This document shows positions 16,910 to 24,821 of a stretch of 64,000 nucleotides of DNA, one piece after another (within the stretch, counting starts at the first letter, position 1; each line of letters starts with the position of its first letter). Both the position numbers and the translations under genes were made by a program. The stretch is from Caldilineaceae bacterium (GTDB taxonomy: Bacteria > Chloroflexota > Anaerolineae > Caldilineales > Caldilineaceae): positions 86,182 to 150,181 of the forward strand of contig JALHQH010000017.1 in NCBI GenBank assembly GCA_022842065.1, written 5' to 3'. The notes beneath the pieces are model-generated. The model had not been told where the DNA came from and did no database searches. It saw nothing but the letters and a program-made list of their open reading frames with translations.

Positions 16910-18130
16910 CTATTCTAGCTCTACCTCATCATCGCTGCTGGGGCCACGCTGTACTGCGTCTGCGCCAAAACGCTGACGCAGTGTCTTGATGGTTTGCCAC
17001 AGGCGCTCTTCTTTTTCGTTAGGTTGTTCCCAGAGCGTAAGCTGGCGTGCCGCATCGGTTAACCCGCTGACCCCGACCCCGATTAGCCGTACCAGTTCGC
17101 CATGCCAAAGGGTGCCAAAGAGGCGTAAGGCCGCACTTTCAAGCTCGCCGGCCTCGGCGGTGGGTTGGGTAAAACTGGTCTGCCGCGTAATGGTGGTGAA
17201 ATCGGCCCAGCGCAATTTGAGCTTAACGGTGGTGGCGTTTAGCCGTTTGCGGCGTAACTCGTCGGCCACCGCCGCCGCCTGGGCGCGCAATGTCTGGCGT
17301 AACTGTTCGCCGTCATCCACATCACGCGTAAAGGTCGTCTCCTGGCTGATCGACTTGGTCTCGCGCTGCGGTTCGACGGCGCGCTGATCAAGCCCTTTGG
17401 CATGATAGGCCAGATCGCGGCCATGTTTGCCAAAGCGCGCCGCTAGTTCGGCTTCAGGCCAACGGGCGATGTCACCAATTGTGTTGATCCCCAATGCACG
17501 TAGTCGTTCGGCCGTTTTGGGCCCAACGCCCCATAGTTCGTCACTGGGCAGCGGGGCCAGAAAAAGCGCTTCCTCTCCTGCTGCCACCACCGTGATGGCA
17601 TTGGGCGACTGGCCGCTACGCACAGCGGCTTTGCCCACATTGTTGGCAATTTTGGCGACCAGCTTGTTGGTCGCTACGCCCAGCGAACAGGACAATTGCA
17701 GCTCGCGGTTGATTTGCGCCTGGAGCTGCTGCGCAATTGCTTGGGCCGCGTCGTCGCGTCCAGTCACGTCGAGAAAGGCTTCATCGATCGAGAGCTGCTC
17801 GACCAACGGTGTTAGCGCATGTAGGCGCGCCATTACTTGCTGCGAGACCCGGCGATAAGCCTGATGACGCGCGGGCACGATCCGTAGTTGCGGGCAGAGG
17901 CGCAGTGCCTGGCTCATGGGCAAGGCCGAATGGACGCCGAATTGGCGCGCCGCATAGGAGCAGGAAGCGACCACCCCGCGCTCCTGAGGCCGCCCGCCCA
18001 CGGCAAAGGGCTTGCCCCGCAGCGTTGGATCGTGCTGCTCTTCGACAGCGCAGAAAAAGGCATCGAGATCCAAGTGCAGGATCTTGCGCCCAGGTTTGAT
18101 TGCGGTACTGCTTGTTACTGGCGTGCTCAT
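16910..18130 (-). CDS. dinB: DNA polymerase IV (Y family)
   Basis: The product (about 406 aa) has the Y-family catalytic motifs: LHLDLDAFFCAVE, VVASCSYAARQFGV, LSIDEAFLDVTG, then the helix-hairpin-helix thumb (LWGVGPKTAERLRALGI) and a little-finger domain. It is an error-prone translesion polymerase. ATG at 18130 is preferred over GTG at 18133. No LexA box was recognised upstream, and no beta-clamp motif was looked for in detail beyond the C-terminus. Confidence 0.94.
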   Translation of the reverse strand: MSTPVTSSTAIKPGRKILHLDLDAFFCAVEEQHDPTLRGKPFAVGGRPQERGVVASCSYAARQFGVHSALPMSQALRLCPQLRIVPARHQAYRRVSQQVMARLHALTPLVEQLSIDEAFLDVTGRDDAAQAIAQQLQAQINRELQLSCSLGVATNKLVAKIANNVGKAAVRSGQSPNAITVVAAGEEALFLAPLPSDELWGVGPKTAERLRALGINTIGDIARWPEAELAARFGKHGRDLAYHAKGLDQRAVEPQRETKSISQETTFTRDVDDGEQLRQTLRAQAAAVADELRRKRLNATTVKLKLRWADFTTITRQTSFTQPTAEAGELESAALRLFGTLWHGELVRLIGVGVSGLTDAARQLTLWEQPNEKEERLWQTIKTLRQRFGADAVQRGPSSDDEVELE

Positions 18131-18358
18131 CACTTGCTATTATAGCCCGTCTGTTGCGGACGCGTCATTTTCGGTTTGGCGTGATAGAGCATCTTTCAGC
18201 GCAACGGATAATTTGCGCAAGCTACTGGGGAAATGTAAACTGCTTAAAGCGCAGCGAATTTAGCGTAGACGAGAGATTATCAGCGTAAGCGATCAATTTG
18301 TATTGGTCAAAATTTGTGGTTGCTGCTCAGGTTGAACGGTTAGCCCATTGACGTCGCG

Positions 18359-18396
18359 GCTAGCAAGTACATTTTGACCAAAATGTACTTGCTAGC
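18359..18396. repeat. 17-bp perfect inverted repeat upstream of ppgK
   Basis: Arms 18359-18375 and 18380-18396 (core AGCAAGTACATTTT) are perfectly complementary around four bases. It lies in the 400-bp region between dinB and ppgK, which diverge. Two CCCATTAAAA words follow at 18422 and 18469. It may be an operator or a hairpin; no clear promoter was identified. Confidence 0.6.
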
Positions 18397-18527
18397 ATGA
18401 TCATGATTTTGGTAGCACTTTACCCATTAAAACGTGCGCCCAAAAATAGCACACTCATTAAACCGCATGCCCATTAAAAGTGTGACGAGAAAAAGCACGA
18501 CGAGCAGATGAATTGAGGAGAAGCACC

Positions 18528-19316
18528 GTGGAGATTCTTGGTATAGACATTGGTGGTAGTGGCATTAAAGGTGCCATTGTCGATGTAAAGCAGGGCCAAT
18601 TTGTAACCGACCGCCAGCGGATTGAGACCCCTGTCCCCTCTACCCCGGATGCTGTGGCCGGTGTGATTGCACAACTGGCAACCCATTTTAATTATCAAGG
18701 CCCGATTGGCTGTACCTTCCCAGCCGTCGTCCAACATGGGGTGATCTTGACCGCGGCGAATGTGGACCAGAGCTGGGTTAATACGGATGGCGAGGCGATT
18801 TTTAGCGCCGCGACGGGCTCGCCTGTCCACATCTTAAATGATGCTGACGCGGCTGGTGTGGCCGAAATGCGCTTTGGGGCTGGCGTGGATCGCAAAGGGG
18901 TCGTCATTATGCTCACCTTTGGCACGGGCATTGGTAGTGCGATCTTTACAGATGGGCAACTGCTGCCTAATACCGAATTTGGGCACATGAAGATCCGGGG
19001 CAAAGATGCGGAACATCGCGCCTCGGCCCGCGTTCGTGAGGAGGAAGGGCTCAGTTGGAAGCGGTGGGCCAAACGGGTCAACGAGTTTCTGCTGAGCATG
19101 GAGTTTCTCTTTTCACCTGATCTTTTTATCATTGGTGGTGGTGTGAGCAAAAAATTCGACAAATTTGCGGGTCAACTGACGGTGAAGGCGGAACTGCGGC
19201 CGGCTCAGTTGCTCAATGATGCGGGGATTATCGGTGCTGCCATGGCGGCCTATGAAGTCGTCCCTGCACCCAAGGGCAAGCCTGGTCGACCAAAGAAGAG
19301 TGCTGCCGCAGCCTAA
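18528..19316 (+). CDS. ppgK: Polyphosphate glucokinase (ROK family)
   Basis: The 262-aa product has the ROK phosphate loop GIDIGGSGIKGAIVDV, the FPAVVQHGV segment, ILNDADAAGVAEMRFGAG, MLTFGTGIGSAIFTDG and NTEFGHMKIRGKDAEHRAS, matching polyphosphate glucokinases of Actinobacteria and relatives. It phosphorylates glucose with polyphosphate (and often ATP). GAGGAG seven bases before the GTG at 18528 fixes the start. Unusual: the C-terminus extends into KGKPGRPKKSAAAA, which contains an AT-hook-like GRPKK. Confidence 0.93.
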   Translation: MEILGIDIGGSGIKGAIVDVKQGQFVTDRQRIETPVPSTPDAVAGVIAQLATHFNYQGPIGCTFPAVVQHGVILTAANVDQSWVNTDGEAIFSAATGSPVHILNDADAAGVAEMRFGAGVDRKGVVIMLTFGTGIGSAIFTDGQLLPNTEFGHMKIRGKDAEHRASARVREEEGLSWKRWAKRVNEFLLSMEFLFSPDLFIIGGGVSKKFDKFAGQLTVKAELRPAQLLNDAGIIGAAMAAYEVVPAPKGKPGRPKKSAAAA

Positions 19317-19351
19317 TTCGCGCTTTGGCAAACTAATTTTTACCTCTTTTG

Positions 19352-19405
19352 ATTGAATCAGCTACGGGCACCGGCAAAGCTGCCGGCACCCTGTAGCCGG
19401 TTCAA
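19352..19405. terminator. Hairpin after ppgK
   Basis: GCTACGGGCACCGGCA (19361-19376) pairs with TGCCGGCACCCTGTAGC (19381-19397) with one bulge, and flanking ATTGAATC/GGTTCAAT extend the stem. A TTTTGTTTTG stretch follows. Confidence 0.6.
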
Positions 19406-19521
19406 TTTTGTTTTGTCGCTGCTGTTAATCCTAATTTTAGCTTGGCAAACGGCTACTTTAGTACAGTGTATTTAGCCGTTGTAAAAAGTAAAATCTGTTG
19501 TGTGTCACGCATTATTTGCTA

Positions 19522-19781
19522 GGTTCTGTTGACTTTTCGCTGGTAGCCGGCCAATTCGATTGGCCGTTTTAGGGCTCAACTGGAATTCAGGGGGTTGCCA
19601 TCCCGCCCCGCCGTCAACGCGCCCAGTGGGCACCCGGGCTACCCAACAACGCCGGGTTTATCCGGCTCCCTTAGCCGGGTTTACCCGGCGTTGTTAGGTA
19701 GCCCTGCGGCTTTAGCCCAGGGCGATCTTGTCAACCCCCTAAGATCCCATTGAACCCGTTTTAGCAAATGTCAACAGAACC
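19522..19781. mobile_element. MITE-like element, 260 bp, with 12-bp terminal inverted repeats
   Basis: GGTTCTGTTGAC (19522-19533) is exactly inverted at 19770-19781, and both ends are flanked by TA, which would suit a TA-duplicating (IS630/Tc1-like) transposase. There is no coding sequence. Inside it lies a second repeat (19573-19757), related in reverse orientation to 32730-32912, so the structure appears nested. Confidence 0.65.
19573..19757 (-). repeat. Inner 185-bp palindromic repeat (REP-like family)
   Basis: Imperfect ends GGGCTCAACTGGAATTCAGG and (complement) GGGTTCAATGGGATCTTAGG enclose hairpins GCCGGGTTTACCCGGC and GCCCTGCGGCTTTAGCCCAGGGC joined by GTTGTTAGGTA. The copy at 32730-32912 has the opposite orientation. 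Confidence 0.75.
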
Positions 19782-20198
19782 TACTACGCATTGGGGCACC
19801 CAGAAGGTTCTCGCAGATCGCCGACCTGTACGCTGGATCTACAGGGATCAGCTGGGTGCTGGCGTGAGCGGGCGGCGAATAACAGGTGATACGAACAAAT
19901 CAGCACGCTTGGATCGCATCCATGCCTGATCGGCAAGCGCACAACCTTGCTGAAACTTCATTTTAATGACCAGGATGGCACCGGGTATTTAACCTATATC
20001 GGCTTGCGCGACCTCGCGGCGTTGCATAAATCTCTGGTACAGTTGTGTTGCTGGCCTGGACACTGGATCAGTGCAGCGGAATTTATCATCTATTGGGCGC
20101 GTTGTTATTGCACGATTTGTATGGTAAGCTACCGCCATAAATACTCGATCGCTTACGTATATGTCAGGTGGGGCAAGTTTGGCTAGAGGAGGATCGGC
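19782..20198. other. Gene-free stretch before the NB-ARC gene
   Basis: An open frame at 19947-20186 has no ribosome-binding site or recognisable product and is not called. No repeats seen. A promoter for the gene at 20199 is expected near 20100-20150 (TTGCAC ... TATGGT), weakly supported. Confidence 0.4.
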
Positions 20199-21620
20199 AT
20201 GGCACAAGCGAGTAAAAGTGGTCTGTTGACGAGTGACCAAACCCGCAATGCGTTAAGGCATTGGCACAACAACAGTAAGGTGGAAACACCTCTTGCCACC
20301 CTTTATCTCTTCCGTAAGATTTTGCAGGAAACTGAACAGCCCACCCGTTATGTGGCCAACCAACTACTTTTGCAGGGGTTAGAGTCACTAAAATCGGTTG
20401 ACAAGAACGCGGCCGCTTTATTGCAGATGCGTTTTCTGGAGAAACAATCGCCGCGTGTCCTGGCCAAAGCTTTGAATATGTCCGAAAGCGCGTTCTTCGC
20501 CAAGCAGCATGAGGCGATGACGGCACTGACAACTACGATCACGAACTTGGATACAGCCGCGCGCATTGCCCAACAGGATCGGCTCTATCAACGACTGGAG
20601 GCACCTACCTATGCGGAATTAGTTGGTGTTGCGCCGCAGATCGACCAGCTATTGCAACAGCTCTGCGCGCCCACGGCACCCTGGCTGATTGCACTAGAAG
20701 GATTGGGGGGGATGGGCAAGACCTCGCTTGCCCATCAAACGGTCCAGCGCTTAATTGCCAGGGGGGCTTATGACGAGATTGGCTGGATTAGCGTGCGGCA
20801 CAAGCGGCTGACCTTGGGTGGTAGCGTTACGACGGTGGCCGATCCGATCCTCACTGCTGAACAATTGATCCAAATGCTTGCGCGCCAACTGCTGCCGGAG
20901 GTTGCCCTGGCCCAACGTGACAACCCGTCGGCATTGCTCAGCGCCTTACGCCGGCACCTAAAACAGCTGCCACATGTGGTAGTGATCGACAACTTGGAGA
21001 CGCTAGTCGATTTGGAAGCATTATTGCCGACGTTGCAAGATCTGGCTAATCCGTCTAAGTTTCTACTGACGTCGCGCGAAGCCCTTTATGCCACACCGAA
21101 TATCTACCATTTTCGGATGCCAGAGTTGAGTGAGGCAGATGCCTTAGCCCTTATTCATCAAGAGATCGAGATCTCCAATCTGAGCGCACTCGCCGACTTG
21201 TCTGATGCCGAGTTACGTCCGATTTTTACTACCGTGGGGGGTAATCCATTAGCCCTGCGGCTGGTGACTGCGCAAGCCCATGTCTATACATTGAATTCGA
21301 TTCTGCAACATTTGGCGACCGCGAATGGGCAAACCGCCGAAAGTCTTTACAACTATATTTATTGGCATGCCTGGCACAGTTTGGACCAGACGAGTCGGAG
21401 TGTATTGCTGATCATGCCGCTTGTCAATCCCGCTGGCGATGACATCGGAACGATTGCCGAGATCGGCGAATTGGGGGTGGAACTGGTGCGAGGGGCACTT
21501 AACCAGCTTGTAACGCTTAGCCTGGTGGATACGCGCGGTGGCTCCAATGAACGATGTTATCGCATTCATGGGCTAACTCGCACCTTTTTGCTGGAGCAGG
21601 TATTGCACTGGCAGCAATAA
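20199..21620 (+). CDS. NB-ARC/STAND ATPase with sigma-region-4-like N-terminal helix-turn-helix
   Basis: The 473-aa product opens with a helical region in which MRFLEKQSPRVLAKALNMSE looks like a sigma-4/HTH segment (about residues 75-105). The NB-ARC ATPase follows: Walker A GLGGMGKTS with Lys174, Walker B HVVVIDNLE, sensor LLTSRE and GGNPLALRLV. The C-terminal part (LVTLSLVDTR..YRIHGLTRTFLLEQ) is the winged-helix typical after NB-ARC. AGGAGG lies upstream of the ATG. No sensor repeats are attached; a TPR protein begins 79 bases downstream and may supply them. Likely an ATP-driven signalling switch. Confidence 0.9.
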   Translation: MAQASKSGLLTSDQTRNALRHWHNNSKVETPLATLYLFRKILQETEQPTRYVANQLLLQGLESLKSVDKNAAALLQMRFLEKQSPRVLAKALNMSESAFFAKQHEAMTALTTTITNLDTAARIAQQDRLYQRLEAPTYAELVGVAPQIDQLLQQLCAPTAPWLIALEGLGGMGKTSLAHQTVQRLIARGAYDEIGWISVRHKRLTLGGSVTTVADPILTAEQLIQMLARQLLPEVALAQRDNPSALLSALRRHLKQLPHVVVIDNLETLVDLEALLPTLQDLANPSKFLLTSREALYATPNIYHFRMPELSEADALALIHQEIEISNLSALADLSDAELRPIFTTVGGNPLALRLVTAQAHVYTLNSILQHLATANGQTAESLYNYIYWHAWHSLDQTSRSVLLIMPLVNPAGDDIGTIAEIGELGVELVRGALNQLVTLSLVDTRGGSNERCYRIHGLTRTFLLEQVLHWQQ

Positions 21621-21699
21621 TTAACCTGATCGTCGCGGCCAATCAACGGGGCATGGCGCTGGTTGCATAAGCTGGCAAGCAGCTGTGCCAGCTTGATTA

Positions 21700-22950
21700 A
21701 TGGTGTTGTGGATGCAAGAGGTATGGATGGTAATTGCAGGAGTAGATCAATCACAGCCTGAGGATGTAGCGCTGTTTAACCAGTTCTTGGAACGCAGTAT
21801 TATGGTGAGCCAAAAGCGCATTGAAGCCGAGGGCGACACTGTGCCCATCTCGGATGCGGTGCGTGAGCGTGCACAAAATGTATTGGACTTTGCGCTGAAA
21901 GATCCAAAAACTTGGGCTGTCACCCGTAAGCTTTTGCTGACGATGGCCCCGAAAATGGAGATGGCGGGCTATCGTGCTCATTGGCTACCGTATCTGCTGG
22001 CTGGGGTGGCGCAAAGTCAACGTCTGGGTGACGAGCCGGCGGCGGCCGCGTTGCTCTTTCAGTCTGGCTATTTACATCGGTTGATGAGTAACTATGCCGA
22101 GGCACAGACTTTGCTCAGTGCTAGTGCCGCGCGCGCTGCGGCACTAGGGGACACCCAAGGCCAGGCCTGCGCGCTTAACCAGTTGGCCTATGTTGCCTGG
22201 CAGCAAAGCCGGTATGATCCTGCGCTAGTGCTGGCGCAGTCCGCATTGGCTTTGTTGGATGATGCCGATCCAGAACGCGGGACGGGTTTATCTGTGTTGG
22301 GGCTGGTGGCTTTGCGTCGACGGCAATGGCAGGTGGCCGAAAACTATCATCGTCAAGCCTTGACAATTCGCACTGAGCACGCCCAGCGCCGACAAATTGC
22401 GTGGAGCTTGCAGAATCTGGCCGATGCTTTGCGTGGCCAGGGTGACTTCGCAACTGCTGCCAGCTATTTTGAAGAAGCGATTACCTTATTGACTGAAATC
22501 GATGATCCGGTTCATCGTGCGATTGTCCAGATGAATCTTGGCATTGTGCGCCAGCGGCAAGAGCAAATCGACCAGGCGCTGGCCTTATATGCGCAGGCGG
22601 AAGCATGCTTTCGGCGGGTTGCTGATCAGCTCAACTTGGCGAAAACCTTGGTCAATCAAGGGATCAGTTATTTGGCCGCCCATGAATGGCGCAAGGCTGA
22701 AACCACGCTGTTGGAGAGTGCCAACCTTTTCCAGCAGTTAAATGATCAGGGTGAATATCTAAATGTGTTGGATGGTGTGGGCATCAGCTATTTAGCGCAA
22801 GGGGATTACGCTAAAGCACTGGCCATTTTTGAAACGATCAGCGGTCAATTGCCGCAGATCGAAGATACCTACTTTTATCAAAGTTTGTCCATGGTCATTC
22901 CCAATCAGGTCGCGCAGGCAAGGGTAGGGCTTGACAAAGAAGCGCGCTAA
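21700..22950 (+). CDS. Tetratricopeptide-repeat protein
   Basis: The product (up to 416 aa) holds about seven TPR-like helical pairs from about residue 105 on (e.g. AALGDTQGQACALNQLAYVAWQ, QIAWSLQNLADALRGQGDFA, VGISYLAQGDYAKALAIF). Several ATG/GTG starts lie at 21700-21727 and none has a clear ribosome-binding site. It follows the NB-ARC gene; in many STAND proteins NB-ARC and TPR form one chain, so the two products probably work together. A small hairpin lies between them at 21669-21695. Confidence 0.85.
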   Translation: MVLWMQEVWMVIAGVDQSQPEDVALFNQFLERSIMVSQKRIEAEGDTVPISDAVRERAQNVLDFALKDPKTWAVTRKLLLTMAPKMEMAGYRAHWLPYLLAGVAQSQRLGDEPAAAALLFQSGYLHRLMSNYAEAQTLLSASAARAAALGDTQGQACALNQLAYVAWQQSRYDPALVLAQSALALLDDADPERGTGLSVLGLVALRRRQWQVAENYHRQALTIRTEHAQRRQIAWSLQNLADALRGQGDFATAASYFEEAITLLTEIDDPVHRAIVQMNLGIVRQRQEQIDQALALYAQAEACFRRVADQLNLAKTLVNQGISYLAAHEWRKAETTLLESANLFQQLNDQGEYLNVLDGVGISYLAQGDYAKALAIFETISGQLPQIEDTYFYQSLSMVIPNQVAQARVGLDKEAR

Positions 22951-22970
22951 GCGCGCGGTCCTTTGTCAAG
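22930..22970. terminator. Hairpin at the 3' end of the TPR gene
   Basis: CTTGACAAAG (22930-22939) pairs with CTTTGTCAAG (22961-22970), enclosing a GCGCGC/GCGCGC stem. It overlaps the last codons of the TPR gene and lies just beyond the stop of the minus-strand peptide gene, so it can serve both strands. Confidence 0.75.
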
Positions 22971-22984
22971 CTGTGCGTTATGCC

Positions 22985-23149
22985 TTAGCAGCCACCACTG
23001 CTATGGGTGCAGGCATAGGCGGCCGGGGTGATGGCTGAGCCGGCCATGGTATCGAGCATAACAGGGGCATAGGCTGCGCTCAGGGCGACAAAGGCCGCCA
23101 GCGCGAGCACCAGCAAATGACGACGGGTATTGCGAAATGTGAGTTTCAT
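22985..23149 (-). CDS. 54-aa secreted peptide with C-terminal Cys motif
   Basis: The product starts MKLTFRNTRRHLLVLALAAF: basic N-terminus, hydrophobic core and Ala-rich end (VALSAAYA) form a signal peptide, leaving a short mature part that ends TPAAYACTHSSGGC with two Cys. AGGAG lies eight bases before the ATG at 23149; an in-frame upstream extension to 23305 is not needed. It diverges from the AAA/winged-helix gene and converges on the TPR gene. A signalling or toxic peptide is possible; nothing proves it. Confidence 0.65.
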   Translation of the reverse strand: MKLTFRNTRRHLLVLALAAFVALSAAYAPVMLDTMAGSAITPAAYACTHSSGGC

Positions 23150-23306
23150 GGCAATCTCTCCTGTAAGGGTAGAAGTGAGGCGCAGGTAAGCGCACGCTAA
23201 CAAAGAAGCAGACTTTGTGATCACCTTGCTGCTGCCTACAGGATAGCTCGGCGGCGGGGCGTTTTGCTGAGAAATGCTGAGATTTTGCTGAGGATGAAAA
23301 AGCACA

Positions 23307-24722
23307 ATGGCAGAAGTAACCGCGCCCGCAACAGCTGAACATCCGTGGGGCGATCATGCGCCGACCTACCGCGCCCAGGAAGCACAGTTGCTCGCCAGTT
23401 GGATCTTGACGGGGGCCAGTGGCTCGGTCATTGGGCTAAATGGATCGGGCAAGTCGGATCTCTTGGGTTTTCTCTGTCACCGCCCCGAAGTGCTTAACCG
23501 CTATCTGCCGGTGCGCGCTCAGCCCGTAACCCTGCTGCCCATGGATTTGAACAACTTGCCGGATAACACCTTGGCCGCCCTCTTTCGCGTCATTCTGCGC
23601 ACCTTTGCCGAGCACAAAGCGCGCTTTGCCCCCGAAACCCAGGCGTTGATCACCCAGCTCTATCAAGAAAATCGCACTGCAACCGATCCCTTTCTCTCGC
23701 AAAGCGCCCTGCGCGAATTGCTGATCCACCTGCAGGCGCAGCGCCAGCGGGTCGTCTTTGCGCTGGATCGCTTTGACACTTTTTGCCGCATGCTCACCCC
23801 AGAGATGGGGGATGCCCTGCGCGGTCTGCGTGACGGCTTCAAAAGCACCCTTTCCTATATCGCCAGTATGCGCCTGGGTCTGGACTATGTACCAGAGCCG
23901 GATCTACTCGGCGATCTGCATCGGCTGCTTGATCAACACATCTGCTATGTCGGCCCGATGAACGAGCAGGATACGCGCGACACGATTGCGCGCCGCACCC
24001 AGTTGGTCGATCAGCCCCCCACCCCCGCCGAGATCGAGCAGATCTGGCAGTTGAGTGGTGGCTATCCTTCCCTGGTGATGGTCATCTGCCGCTGGTGGCT
24101 GACCACGGCCCAACGGCCGGCACTGGCCCAGTGGCCGGCGCATTTGTACCAGATTGCCGGGGTGCGCCATCGCCTGGCCGATATCTGGGCCGGCCTCACC
24201 CAAGAGGAGCAAATGGTCCTCTTTGAGGTGCAAAAGCGCGCCTTGCTTGATAAGAAAGTGTCGGCCACCGTGGGGCAACATTATGCCCCCGTGTTGGATA
24301 AGCTGATGGAGAAGGGACTCTGTCTGCCCCATGCCAGTGGCCCCCGCCTCTTTAGTCGGCTCTTTGCCGACCATGTCGCCCAGGTGGGTGGCTACAGCCG
24401 GGGTAAAATTTGGCTTGATGGAGCCACCCAAACCCTCTATCACGGCCAGACGGTGCTCGATGGTCTTGCGCCCAAAGAGCGCGCGCTGTTACAATTCCTG
24501 GTGGAACAGCCGCGCCAACAACATACCTACACCGATGTCATCGTCGCCGCCTGGAGTGATGAAGAGCGCTACCACGGTGTCAACAACGACAGTCTCTATC
24601 AAGTCGTCCGCACGCTGCGGCTCAAGATCGAACCCAATCCCGCCCAGCCCGCCTATGTTGTCAACTGGCGCGGCAAGCCGGAGGGGGGGTATATTTTCTT
24701 CCCGGAAGGTAGGCCGCAGTAG
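23307..24722 (+). CDS. AAA-type ATPase with C-terminal winged-helix DNA-binding domain
   Basis: The 471-aa product has a P-loop GLNGSGKSDL (Lys49), Walker B-like VVFALDRFD, and an AAA/STAND-like helical region (TPAEIEQIWQLSGGYPSLVMVI). The C-terminal 105 residues form an OmpR-type winged helix (LAPKERALLQFLVEQ, YTDVIVAAW, DSLYQVVRTLRLKIEPN, GGYIFF). This couples nucleotide switching to DNA binding. It directly precedes the CHAT protein gene (99-bp gap) and probably regulates or co-operates with it. Confidence 0.85.
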   Translation: MAEVTAPATAEHPWGDHAPTYRAQEAQLLASWILTGASGSVIGLNGSGKSDLLGFLCHRPEVLNRYLPVRAQPVTLLPMDLNNLPDNTLAALFRVILRTFAEHKARFAPETQALITQLYQENRTATDPFLSQSALRELLIHLQAQRQRVVFALDRFDTFCRMLTPEMGDALRGLRDGFKSTLSYIASMRLGLDYVPEPDLLGDLHRLLDQHICYVGPMNEQDTRDTIARRTQLVDQPPTPAEIEQIWQLSGGYPSLVMVICRWWLTTAQRPALAQWPAHLYQIAGVRHRLADIWAGLTQEEQMVLFEVQKRALLDKKVSATVGQHYAPVLDKLMEKGLCLPHASGPRLFSRLFADHVAQVGGYSRGKIWLDGATQTLYHGQTVLDGLAPKERALLQFLVEQPRQQHTYTDVIVAAWSDEERYHGVNNDSLYQVVRTLRLKIEPNPAQPAYVVNWRGKPEGGYIFFPEGRPQ

Positions 24723-24821
24723 ACAGTGATCAGTGTGACAGTACAACACTGCTTACTGATAACTGACTCCTTGTCCTCTTCTCTCACAGCCAGTTTTATC
24801 TAAGCAGGAAACCAACTCACG

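Noticed and set aside
19947..20186. 79-aa open frame before the NB-ARC gene
   Set aside because: No ribosome-binding site, no recognisable composition or family, and it lies in the probable promoter region.
21621..21699. Frameshift joining the NB-ARC and TPR genes into one broken gene
   Set aside because: The NB-ARC protein ends after a complete winged-helix domain, and the gap has a small hairpin and new starts; two genes are simpler, though orthologues should be checked.
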